Shown here one piece after another: positions 1 to 6,859 of a stretch of 14,569 nt of DNA (the stretch's first letter is position 1; the number at the start of each line of letters is the position of its first letter). This stretch comes from Gemmataceae bacterium (GTDB lineage: Bacteria; Planctomycetota; Planctomycetia; Gemmatales; Gemmataceae). The DNA is taken from assembly GCA_009691815.1 (NCBI GenBank), contig SIAL01000038.1:1-14569 (forward strand), read 5' to 3'. The translations under genes were made by a program, and so were the position numbers. The notes below the pieces were generated by a model that did no database searches, was not told where the DNA came from, and was given only the letters and a program-made list of their open reading frames with translations.

Positions 1-548
1 TGAAGGTGGTTCAACAAAAGGTCCCACGCTTCTCTTTCGCGGGGGCCTCCCGTTTTTTGGACAAGAACTTCCAATGGGCCAATTGCTTTTTGAATGACTG
101 TTTTATCAAGGATTGCCACGCGGCTATTAAGGATGGCCAACTCCATAACGGCGAACTGAGCACGGTTCCAGCCCCCAAAAGGGCGGAGGGTATGCGTTGC
201 CACCACCCGGCATTTAATCCTTGCCCGTTCTTGGGTTGTGTCTAATTGTTCGACCTCAAATTCAAACACCTGACAAGCCCCTGAAAGGACCCAGCCGCGA
301 ATGGTCGAAGCGGACACGACCTCAATTTTTTCGCCTTGCCCCACTGCCGCTTGGGCCAAAAGGAGGGAATCATCCAATAGGTGAAAGACGCCAAAACCAT
401 TTCGCATGAGGTTCGTTAGGGTTTTTGAACCTTTAAACGGTTTAAGGAGAAACCCTTGGTCCAATTGGGTGGCACATTCCGGGCCCATGGGCGCCAAATG
501 GGCTCCACCCAAATCATCGAGAGACGACACAATACCTTCTAGAATCAA
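1..548 (-). CDS. DUF447 family protein (flavin-reductase-like split barrel), 3' end outside window
   Basis: The minus strand is open from 548 to the left edge (182 codons, no stop). The translation begins ILEGIVSSLDDLGGAHLAPM and later has FLLKPFKGS, GVFHLLDDSLLLAQAAVG, FEFEVEQLD, NRAQFAVMELAILNSR and VQKTGGPRERE. This is the motif order I know from DUF447 proteins: the APMGP segment, the FHxxDD segment, and the NRAxxAVxExAILxxR helix. DUF447 proteins are small FMN-binding-type split barrels of unknown reaction. In bacteria they are typically encoded near tetrahydromethanopterin-linked C1 genes; that link is family knowledge, since no such gene is in the window. The start is uncertain. The TTG at 546-548 matches the usual family N-terminus (MILEGIV) but has no good ribosome binding site. 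The ATG codons at 577 and 561 are out of frame and stop quickly. Family confidence is good, start confidence low. Confidence 0.8.
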   Translation of the reverse strand, partial: MILEGIVSSLDDLGGAHLAPMGPECATQLDQGFLLKPFKGSKTLTNLMRNGFGVFHLLDDSLLLAQAAVGQGEKIEVVSASTIRGWVLSGACQVFEFEVEQLDTTQERARIKCRVVATHTLRPFGGWNRAQFAVMELAILNSRVAILDKTVIQKAIGPLEVLVQKTGGPREREAWDLLLNHL

Positions 549-630
549 GGGAGTAATCCATCGGGTGCTGGTGACATTCCTTCCAAGGTCGTTATAGTGG
601 TCCCTTGGCGGTCTTTGTCGAGGGATGCGA

Positions 631-1470
631 ATGGTTGAGAATGTTCCAGTAAGGCGGATTGTCCACGGGGGGCTTACGATAGAGGGGTATAGCCGTGCCG
701 CCGTACAAAGTTATTGGCGCATTCCGGAATTGAAAATTGGCTTTGATTTGGGCGCCCACCCTTGGGATTTCATGGGGACCCCGAACTGGTTTATCACCCA
801 TATGCATTTGGACCATTTCGCCGCCCTTCCGGTCTATGTTGCCCGAAGGCGAATGATGAAAATGGAACCGCCCATCATTCACCTTCCCGCTTACGCTATG
901 GAGGATGTTCGACGGATCCTTCACCTTTTCCAGAAACTGGATCGAGGCAGGATGAATTATGAATTGGTCGGTGTGGAACCGGGAATGGAATTTTCCGTCT
1001 CCAAAGAGCTGGTGGTAACCACCTTTGCCACCACCCACACCATCCCCTCCATGGGCTATATTATTTGGGATCGACGCCATAAATTGAAGGAAGAGTTTGT
1101 CGGTTTTCCCGGCATAAAAATTCGAGACATTCGGCTTTCAGGGGTCGAGGTTACCCGCGAAATTCGCACCCCCCTGGTGGCATACACGGGCGATACCAGC
1201 CCGGCCGGGTTGGATGCTTGCGAGGATGCTTTTCGGGCCAAAATCCTCATAACCGAAATGAGCTTCATTCGCAAAAAACACACCAAAGATAAAATCCATA
1301 AATTCGGCCATATGCACCTAGACGACTTTATCGAACGAGCCGATCGTTTCCAAAATGAACTGATCATTTGCGCCCATGCCAGTACCCGTTACCACAATGA
1401 CGAAATCGCCCGGACCGTGGAAAAGCGCCTTCCGGAAATCCTCAAAAATCGCCTGCAACTTTGGCTGTAA
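631..1470 (+). CDS. tRNase Z-like metallo-beta-lactamase fold hydrolase (short, plant/archaeal-like form)
   Basis: A 279-aa protein with all metal ligands of the RNase Z branch of the MBL fold. The HxHxDH motif is H57-M-H59-L-D61-H62, followed by H136 in THTIPSMGY, D188 in AYTGDTS and H249 in CAHASTRYH. RNase Z is the endonuclease that removes the 3' trailer from tRNA precursors in the cytoplasm. The segment between H136 and D188 (RRHKLKEEFVGFPG, then LSGVEV and TPLVAYTGDT) resembles, from memory, the short plant tRNase Z (TRZ1) more than the long exosite of E. coli or Bacillus RNase Z. GHMHLDDF near residue 226 matches the conserved GH motif. Start: ATG 631 is chosen because GAGGG at 620-624 lies 6 nt upstream. 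ATG 625 is in frame but abuts that site. A different MBL hydrolase activity is possible; the fold and ligands are clear. Confidence 0.82.
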   Translation: MVENVPVRRIVHGGLTIEGYSRAAVQSYWRIPELKIGFDLGAHPWDFMGTPNWFITHMHLDHFAALPVYVARRRMMKMEPPIIHLPAYAMEDVRRILHLFQKLDRGRMNYELVGVEPGMEFSVSKELVVTTFATTHTIPSMGYIIWDRRHKLKEEFVGFPGIKIRDIRLSGVEVTREIRTPLVAYTGDTSPAGLDACEDAFRAKILITEMSFIRKKHTKDKIHKFGHMHLDDFIERADRFQNELIICAHASTRYHNDEIARTVEKRLPEILKNRLQLWL

Positions 1471-1513
1471 TTGGCCTTAAAACCTAAGTTTTGGAACTTG
1501 CTGAACAGGCCAA
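1471..1513. repeat. Nested inverted repeat directly after the tRNase Z-like stop
   Basis: TTGGCC at 1471-1476 is the exact reverse complement of GGCCAA at 1508-1513. Between them lies a small hairpin, AAAAC (1479-1483), loop CTAA, GTTTT (1488-1492). The structure begins on the base after the TAA stop of the upstream gene. There is no following T tract, so it is not a standard intrinsic terminator. It may affect 3' end stability of the upstream mRNA or be chance. Confidence 0.25.
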
Positions 1514-1590
1514 ATCAACCTTTGATGGACCCGATGGCTGGTTGTGGCGAAACTTTGCCCCATAATAACCCAAGGAACTTAAGCGAACAA

Positions 1591-1629
1591 TGGGGTCGTC
1601 CCCAATGCATTTGCGAAACCCGTTTTTTT
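1591..1629 (+). terminator. Hairpin followed at a distance by a T tract, upstream of htpG (weak)
   Basis: TGGGG (1591-1595) pairs with CCCCA (1600-1604) around a TCGT loop, and a run of seven T lies at 1623-1629. The 18-nt gap between stem and T run is longer than in a normal intrinsic terminator. It could be a weak terminator for the upstream gene or a 5' leader hairpin of htpG. No CIRCE-type operator is visible in 1471-1651. Confidence 0.2.
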
Positions 1630-1651
1630 ACGATCCCGAGGTATTGGCAAG

Positions 1652-3595
1652 ATGTCTGAGACGATGGAATTCAAGGCCGAACTAAAGCAACTTCTCCACC
1701 TGATTACCCACTCCCTTTATTCGGATCGCGAGATTTTCCTTCGCGAGTTGATTTCAAACGCCAGTGATGCCATCAACAAGGCAAAATTCGACTCTCTTGA
1801 AAAAGACCACCTGCTGCAAAACGACAAGGATTGGCGGATCACCATCCGGGTGGACAAAGATCTCAACACCCTGACAGTGACGGACAACGGGGTGGGAATG
1901 AACCAAGAAGAGGTCATTCAAAACCTTGGAACAATTGCCCACTCGGGCACCAAAGCCTTTTTGGAACGCTCTAAAGAAGCCATGGCGTCCAATCGGCCCG
2001 ACCTCATCGGTCAATTTGGGGTCGGGTTTTATTCGTCCTTCATGGTGGCGGACAAAGTAACGGTTATCACCCGGCAAATCGGCTCCGATATGGCCGATGC
2101 GGTTTCGTGGACCTCGGACGGCCAAGGAACCTACTCTCTCGAAAAAACCACCCGGTCTCGCCGGGGAACGGATGTGATTCTCCACCTCAAAGAGGATGCC
2201 CGAGAAAATTTTCTTGAACCCTACACCATTCAAAATCTGGTGCGCAAGTTTTCGGACTTTTTGGAAAACCCAGTATTCCTTGAAAATCAGGTTACCGAAA
2301 ACGACGAAAACGACGAAACCAAACCGGTTACCGAAAACGGCGAAACCAAACCGGTTACCGAAAACGGCGAAACCAAATGGGAATCCAAACAGATCAACAG
2401 TTCGAAGGCGATCTGGTTGCGTTCAAAATCGGAAGTTACCCAAGACGAATACACCGAGTTTTACAAACAGGTGGGTAATGATTTTGAACCTCCAGCCAAG
2501 GTTATCCACTATTCGGGTGAGGGCATTGCGGAGTTCAAGGTGTTGTTGTTCATCCCCAAACAGCAGCCCTATGATTTTGAGTTTTACAATCCCAAATTTG
2601 GCCCCAAGCTTTATGTTCAACGGGTCCTCATTCAGGATCATTGCTCGGACCTAATCCCGCCTTATCTCCGATTTGTCAAAGGGGTGGTCGATTGTCCCGA
2701 CTTACCCCTCAATGTTTCCCGGGAAATCCTCCAGGACAATGTGACCATCCAAAAAATCAAAAAGGATATTACCAAGGAGATTCTCAAGTCCCTAAAGGAT
2801 CTCAAAGCTTCGGAACCTGAGGTCTACCAGAAGTTTTTCAAAGCGTTAGGTCAAGTCCTAAAAGAGGGATTGCGGATCGACTTTGAACACAAAGAAAAGA
2901 TCATGGACCTTATGCTTTTTGAAAGCCTGTTGGGGGAGGCGGATAAACCATCAGATTTTGCGGATTATGTGGCAAAAATGTCCTTGGAGCAAAAAGACAT
3001 TTTTCACCTTGGCGCCGAAAATCGCCAGGTGGCACTCGCCAGCCCCGTGTTGGAGGCCTTTCGAAAACGCTCCATCAATGTCCTCTTTTTGACCGACCCG
3101 GTGGACCAATTCATCCTTCCTTACATGAACGAATACAGAGGAAGAAAACTGGTCGCGGCGGACCAAGGCACCATCCCCGGGTTGGAATCGGTGAGCAAAG
3201 AAGCTGAGGCTTCGTTTGCCGACTTTTTGGGAAAATGGAAGGATTGGGTCCCCGGTTTGGGAGGTGCCCGCCTGAGTACCCGGCTCGAAGAGAGCCCGGC
3301 ATGCCTTGTTTCCGAAGATGGCCAGTCTTCGGCCCACATGGAGCGATTGCTCAAACGAATGGGCCGATCCGAGGGTATGCCCGTACCGGTGCGGACCATT
3401 GAATTGAATCCTAAGCATCCGTTTGTCAACGCCATGAATACTCTTTACAAATCCGACCCGAATTCTCCTAAACTTGTCGACTCCGCCAATGTTTTGGCCG
3501 ATTTGGCCACCATCGGCGAGGGTGGACGGATCGAAAACCCACTCTTACTGGTTCAACGGGTGGTCACCATGATGGAGGCTGGGCTCAAGTCGTGA
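1652..3595 (+). CDS. htpG: HtpG, Hsp90-family molecular chaperone
   Basis: A full-length 647-aa bacterial Hsp90, an ATP-driven dimeric chaperone of the cytoplasm. The N-terminal GHKL ATPase domain (about 1-205) has ELISNASDA at 32-40 (Asn36 for Mg-ATP), DNGVGM at 78-83, the lid region GTIAHSGTKAF near 93-103 and GQFGVGFYSSFM at 120-131. The middle domain (about 250-480) has LPLNVSREILQ at 351-361, whose Arg357 is the expected catalytic arginine. The C-terminal dimerisation domain ends with HPFVNAMNTLY. Between N and middle domains is an acidic linker built of tandem repeats (residues 214-243), longer than the short linker of E. coli HtpG. ATG 1652 is a good start by family alignment, with GAGG upstream (about 1636-1639). 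The stop overlaps the next gene by 4 bp, so the two are probably co-transcribed and translationally coupled. Confidence 0.97.
   Translation: MSETMEFKAELKQLLHLITHSLYSDREIFLRELISNASDAINKAKFDSLEKDHLLQNDKDWRITIRVDKDLNTLTVTDNGVGMNQEEVIQNLGTIAHSGTKAFLERSKEAMASNRPDLIGQFGVGFYSSFMVADKVTVITRQIGSDMADAVSWTSDGQGTYSLEKTTRSRRGTDVILHLKEDARENFLEPYTIQNLVRKFSDFLENPVFLENQVTENDENDETKPVTENGETKPVTENGETKWESKQINSSKAIWLRSKSEVTQDEYTEFYKQVGNDFEPPAKVIHYSGEGIAEFKVLLFIPKQQPYDFEFYNPKFGPKLYVQRVLIQDHCSDLIPPYLRFVKGVVDCPDLPLNVSREILQDNVTIQKIKKDITKEILKSLKDLKASEPEVYQKFFKALGQVLKEGLRIDFEHKEKIMDLMLFESLLGEADKPSDFADYVAKMSLEQKDIFHLGAENRQVALASPVLEAFRKRSINVLFLTDPVDQFILPYMNEYRGRKLVAADQGTIPGLESVSKEAEASFADFLGKWKDWVPGLGGARLSTRLEESPACLVSEDGQSSAHMERLLKRMGRSEGMPVPVRTIELNPKHPFVNAMNTLYKSDPNSPKLVDSANVLADLATIGEGGRIENPLLLVQRVVTMMEAGLKS
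2291..2380 (+). repeat. In-frame tandem repeat inside htpG (27-bp unit, about three copies)
   Basis: Three consecutive units start with GTTACCGAAAACG at 2291, 2327 and 2354. Units two and three are 27 bp and differ only in the last three bases (CCG or TGG). Unit one is 36 bp because a 9-bp stretch (GACGAAAAC) is repeated within it. All are multiples of three, so the reading frame is kept. They encode VTENDENDETKP, VTENGETKP and VTENGETKW. The near identity at DNA level points to recent expansion by slippage or unequal recombination. Confidence 0.9.
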
Positions 3596-4257
3596 TCCCT
3601 GATCACACCGCTCCCAAGCTTCCGCATACCCTGTTTTTAGCCCGCCATGCCCAATCGGCTGATCCGACCGTTTTCCACGGATTCGAGTCGGATATCCACC
3701 TTGGGGACTTAGGACTTGCTCAGGCCCTGGCCTTTGCAAATCGCCCGGACTTGGCCGAAGTGGACCTGTTGGTCAGTTCCGGCCAACGGCGATCCCTTCA
3801 AACCCTTGAGCCCTTGGCAAAAAAACGAGGGCTTGAAATTCACCTGATTGCAGGGTTTCACGAAAGGCGGGTCGGCGTACTTCAAGGTACCCCCGTTTCC
3901 TGTTCCGCCAGCCTTTTTTCCCTCACAAGGCGTGAATGGGCCTTGGGGAACAAAGACCACACCACCGAGGGTGCCGAGTCGTATTCCCAAGTTCGAAATA
4001 GGGTTTTGGGGGCGATGACCCAACTTCTGGACCTTTGCCATCATTTGGGAGCCAGAAAACCCTTGGTGGTATCCCATGGATTGACTCTGAAAATCCTGCT
4101 GGTAGAGCGGTTGTTTGGGGGAGATGCCTCTCGTTGGGACGAACTTGGCCCCATTGAAAACACCTCTCTTTGGGCCATTGACCATCCGCGCCAATCGTTT
4201 TGGAAGCCGAAGGTCCACGGTTGTGTGAACCATTTGGACATAACATCTTTGGTTTAG
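3592..4257 (+). CDS. Histidine phosphatase superfamily protein (phosphoglycerate mutase-like)
   Basis: A 221-aa protein starting at GTG 3592, which overlaps the htpG stop as GTGA (3592-3595), a classic translational-coupling junction. The phosphohistidine motif is FLARHAQS (Arg18, His19; the common form is RHG/RHA). SSGQRRSLQT at 62-71 supplies the second conserved arginine, ERRVGVLQG at 91-99 the region around the proton-donor side, and VVSHGLTLKILL at 159-170 the second catalytic histidine (His162). This family removes or transfers phosphate on small molecules, sugars or proteins by a phosphohistidine intermediate. No TM or signal peptide is seen, so a cytoplasmic enzyme is likely. The substrate cannot be read from sequence; the next gene on the strand is a glycolytic kinase, so a sugar-phosphate phosphatase or mutase is one option, but a non-specific phosphatase is as likely. 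Confidence 0.88.
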   Translation: MIPDHTAPKLPHTLFLARHAQSADPTVFHGFESDIHLGDLGLAQALAFANRPDLAEVDLLVSSGQRRSLQTLEPLAKKRGLEIHLIAGFHERRVGVLQGTPVSCSASLFSLTRREWALGNKDHTTEGAESYSQVRNRVLGAMTQLLDLCHHLGARKPLVVSHGLTLKILLVERLFGGDASRWDELGPIENTSLWAIDHPRQSFWKPKVHGCVNHLDITSLV

Positions 4258-4268
4258 ATTTCCCAATG

Positions 4269-4292
4269 GATCAAGAAATCAACCATTTGATC
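4269..4292. repeat. Short inverted repeat GATCAA/TTGATC after the phosphatase gene
   Basis: GATCAA at 4269-4274 is the exact reverse complement of TTGATC at 4287-4292, with a 12-nt spacer. It lies 11 bp past the phosphatase stop and before the phosphofructokinase leader. No T run follows, so terminator function is unlikely. An operator-like site or chance are both possible. Confidence 0.25.
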
Positions 4293-4301
4293 GAGGCTTG
4301 G

Positions 4302-4328
4302 TTGACACACTTGGCCAACCGCTAGCAT
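4302..4328 (+). promoter_or_regulatory. Possible promoter upstream of the phosphofructokinase gene
   Basis: TTGACA at 4302-4307 is a perfect sigma-70-type -35 hexamer in the gap between the phosphatase and phosphofructokinase genes. The best -10 candidate at near-normal distance is TAGCAT (4323-4328), with a 15-bp spacer, which is short. Planctomycete promoters are poorly described, so this is only a candidate. Confidence 0.25.
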
Positions 4329-4415
4329 TCCTTAAGATTGTCCCGGAATACTTTTTTGGAAAAAAAGGTAGCTGAATCTTTTTGCAGTTGGGTTTTTGTA
4401 TTGGATGGTTTTGCA

Positions 4416-5708
4416 ATGAATGAAGCGAACGGGAAAAAAAGATTGGGTATCGTGGTAGGCGGCGGTCCCGCCCCTGGCATCAATGGAGTCATCAGCGCGG
4501 TTACCCTTGAAGCGATCAACCAAGGGTGGGAGGCTATCGGGTTTTTGGAAGGATTTCGTCACCTCGTAAAGGGAAGCACCACACAAAACCGCATCATGAC
4601 GGTCGAGGAGGCCGAATCCGTCGCCCTCAAGGGGGGTTCTTGCCTCAGTACGGCACGGGTCAACCCGGCCAAATCCCCCGAGGATATGGCTTGCGTTTTG
4701 GCGGCGTTCAAAACCCTTGGCATTGATTACTTGGTGACCATTGGCGGAGATGACACGGCGTTTTCAGGTTCACGGGTTTATAAAGAGGCCAAGGGGACCA
4801 TCCGGGTGGCCCATGTGCCAAAAACGATTGATAACGACCTTCCCCTGCCCCCTTCTGTTCCCACATTTGGCTATGAAACCGCCCGCCAAATTGGTGCGAA
4901 CATTGTGAAAGTTCTTGCCGAAGATGCCCGTACCTCCCGGCGTTGGTTCATTGTCGTCTCTATGGGCCGCGCCGCGGGGCATCTGGCGCTTGGCATCGGA
5001 AAAGCGGCTACTTCTGAGATTTCTATTATCCCTGAAGAGTTTCGCGGCAAAGAGGTCAGCCTCGACCTGATTTGTGACATCATTGTAGGTAGCGTTCTTA
5101 AAAACCTTGCAAAGGGAAGGAACTATGGCGTTGCCGTCCTCGCCGAGGGACTTGTCGAATCGATCGGCGAAAAAGGCTTGTTGGCCATGGGCGAATCCGA
5201 ATTAGGAAAATATGGCACCATCGTTCATGATGAACATGGGCACCTCCGGATCGCCGAGATTGATTTTGGCCGGATGATCACCGATCAAGTCTCCAAACGG
5301 CTCAAGGCCCAAGGAATCTCGCTAACCTGTACGGAAAAGACAATTGGGTATGAGCTTCGTTGCGCGGATCCCATTGCCTTCGATGTCGAATACACCCGTG
5401 ATATGGGGTATGCAGCGGTCCAATTCCTTATCAGCGAAGAATCAAAGAAATATGGCGCCATAATATGCTTGGCAAACGGAAAATCCCAAGCGCTTGAATT
5501 CGAAAAAATGATAGTCCCCGAAACGGGCCGCCTTCAAAATCGCCGAGTCGATATCGATAGCGAGGCTTTTCATGTGGCAACTCGGTTTATGACTCGCCTC
5601 ACCAAGGCGGATATGGAATGCGAGGCAACGGTTGCCAAACTCGCCAGCCTTATCAAGTTAACCCCTACGGAATTCAAAGCTCGCTTTGACCCTGTTGTTT
5701 CGCTTTGA
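4416..5708 (+). CDS. 6-phosphofructokinase, pyrophosphate-type active site
   Basis: A 430-aa phosphofructokinase converting fructose 6-phosphate to fructose 1,6-bisphosphate in glycolysis; PPi-dependent forms are reversible. Motifs in order: GGGPAPGINGVI at 15-26 (phosphate donor loop), IGGDDT at 109-114, PKTIDND at 135-141 (catalytic Asp and Thr), MGRAAGHLALG at 183-193 and IIPEEF at 204-209. The second Asp of GGDD and the Lys of PKTID are the residues known to favour pyrophosphate over ATP; ATP enzymes have Gly at both sites. It is about 430 aa rather than the 320 aa of E. coli PfkA, again like PPi-type enzymes. Start: ATG 4416 puts the usual short N-terminus before KKRLGIVVGGG. The in-frame TTG at 4338 would add 26 residues unlike the family. 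It is separated from the previous gene by 158 bp and convergent with the motor operon, 36 bp away. Donor specificity is inferred from motifs. Confidence 0.92.
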   Translation: MNEANGKKRLGIVVGGGPAPGINGVISAVTLEAINQGWEAIGFLEGFRHLVKGSTTQNRIMTVEEAESVALKGGSCLSTARVNPAKSPEDMACVLAAFKTLGIDYLVTIGGDDTAFSGSRVYKEAKGTIRVAHVPKTIDNDLPLPPSVPTFGYETARQIGANIVKVLAEDARTSRRWFIVVSMGRAAGHLALGIGKAATSEISIIPEEFRGKEVSLDLICDIIVGSVLKNLAKGRNYGVAVLAEGLVESIGEKGLLAMGESELGKYGTIVHDEHGHLRIAEIDFGRMITDQVSKRLKAQGISLTCTEKTIGYELRCADPIAFDVEYTRDMGYAAVQFLISEESKKYGAIICLANGKSQALEFEKMIVPETGRLQNRRVDIDSEAFHVATRFMTRLTKADMECEATVAKLASLIKLTPTEFKARFDPVVSL

Positions 5709-5744
5709 TTTCAAAGGAACAACATTCCCCCATGGATTAAGAAT

Positions 5745-6824
5745 TCATTGTCCTCTGGAGGCCGATCCTTTTCTTGAATCCATGGCGATTGGGGCATCGT
5801 CAGGAAGCGGTCGCCCCGCCACAACCATGTCTTTTTCATGTAAATAATCTCGTAATGCCCGGTAAATGGCAAAACTGTCCGGGTAAACGCAAAAACTGAT
5901 GGCGGTTTGGTTGCTTTCTAGGCGGTCGATGATGGCCCGAAAACGAGACCCCGCTTTCAGGGCATCGTCTATATTTTCACCACGGTTGGGATCGATGGGA
6001 ATCAATTCCCACGCCATGAGTCCATATCGAAAACTGCCCAAATCATCGGGCCTTCCACCACCTACCTCCTCCAAGGGATTTTTTTCTCTTTCAATGGTGT
6101 AACGCAACCGAAATGGTCCGGCAGGTTTAGTAGTGTCCTCGATTTTCCATTGATTCCTTAAAAGATCGCCCTTGTCTTTCATGCCCCTTTGGATTTCATC
6201 GACCATCACTCCCAAATCCACCCCGGTTACCCTACCCTTGCGGCACTCAAAAATCAGCTCCTCGGATTGAAGCGCTTGGCTTATCGGTGTTTTCCAGGTG
6301 TGAACCTTTTTCACGGTTGGCACCTTCTTGAAGGCTTCGATCTTTTCGGCAATCTCCTTTGCCTCTTTTTCCAATTGCAAACGATTCGCCGCAAAAAGAG
6401 GCTCGTCCACAACTCTTATAACCGCGGCTTGTTTATCCCGTTCGTGGGCCACAACCGCCAACTGGGCATCCACTTTGGCTTCATTCTTTTTTTGTTCCTC
6501 GGTTTCCCGGTCCAACAATTTCGATTTGTCCAGAATCCCGGCAAGCTGTAATTCGAGGAGCGCGACCTGTTTTTGTAAGGTATCGCTTTTGGTTTGAGCC
6601 TTTTTAGATTCCTCACCATAGTTATTGAATTGGACGACATGTTGGATTTCCGGAAGATCAGGAAGATCGGCAAGCACCGGCAAACCCTTATAGGATTTGG
6701 CACCCACCCAAGCGACTAGGATCAGTCTCAAGATAATACCAACGACATTCGCCACCAAGTCCAAAAAAGAATCAAAGCTAAATTGAATCTGGCTTACAGG
6801 GCGTCTTCGTCTTCGAATGGCCAT
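5745..6824 (-). CDS. Single-TM ExbD/MotB-like motor subunit with candidate proton-carrying Asp
   Basis: A 359-aa protein, third gene of the motor operon. It has a basic cytoplasmic N-terminus (RRRRR at 4-8) and one TM helix at about 20-42. Asp22 in FDSFLDLVANVVGII sits where ExbD/TolR/MotB carry their essential aspartate. Arg33 lies in the middle of this helix, which is odd. Residues about 70-165 are charged and heptad-like (coiled coil). After it comes a folded region with LIFECRKGRV at 190-199 and FCVYPDSFAIYRALRDYL at 311-328. The first of these resembles YVEC segments in the adjacent 727-aa protein. The topology puts the bulk outside the cytoplasmic membrane. ATG 6824 is chosen from the TM position; AAGGA sites lie directly before it and 11 nt upstream. 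It starts 35 bp after the previous gene ends. No peptidoglycan-binding OmpA motif was recognised, so the target is unknown. Confidence 0.72.
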   Translation of the reverse strand: MAIRRRRRPVSQIQFSFDSFLDLVANVVGIILRLILVAWVGAKSYKGLPVLADLPDLPEIQHVVQFNNYGEESKKAQTKSDTLQKQVALLELQLAGILDKSKLLDRETEEQKKNEAKVDAQLAVVAHERDKQAAVIRVVDEPLFAANRLQLEKEAKEIAEKIEAFKKVPTVKKVHTWKTPISQALQSEELIFECRKGRVTGVDLGVMVDEIQRGMKDKGDLLRNQWKIEDTTKPAGPFRLRYTIEREKNPLEEVGGGRPDDLGSFRYGLMAWELIPIDPNRGENIDDALKAGSRFRAIIDRLESNQTAISFCVYPDSFAIYRALRDYLHEKDMVVAGRPLPDDAPIAMDSRKGSASRGQ

Positions 6825-6859
6825 TCCTTTAGATTTCCTTAGGTCCCATATTGATGTTG

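Noticed and set aside
6..597. Short plus-strand frames at the left edge (6-245, 221-409, 406-597)
   Set aside because: They overlap the minus-strand DUF447 frame, which carries strong family motifs.
592..1080. 162-codon minus-strand open frame antisense to the tRNase Z-like gene
   Set aside because: It lies wholly opposite a gene with clear catalytic motifs and shows no recognisable family; a shadow frame.
1471..1659. 62-codon plus-strand frame between the tRNase Z-like gene and htpG
   Set aside because: No family, non-ATG start at the first base after a stop, and it overlaps the htpG start.
2196..2654. 152-codon plus-strand frame inside htpG with a Lys/Pro-rich repeat (LPKTAKPNR)
   Set aside because: The repeat is only the +1 reading of the htpG tandem repeat; the htpG frame is unbroken.
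3709..4266. 185-codon minus-strand frame opposite the histidine phosphatase gene
   Set aside because: Complement of a gene with both catalytic histidine motifs; no independent support.
4338..4415. TTG start extending the phosphofructokinase by 26 residues
   Set aside because: The extra residues do not look like the family N-terminus, and ATG 4416 is in the expected place.
5709..5744. Bidirectional terminator between the convergent phosphofructokinase and motor operon
   Set aside because: The 36-bp gap shows no usable stem with a T tract on either strand.
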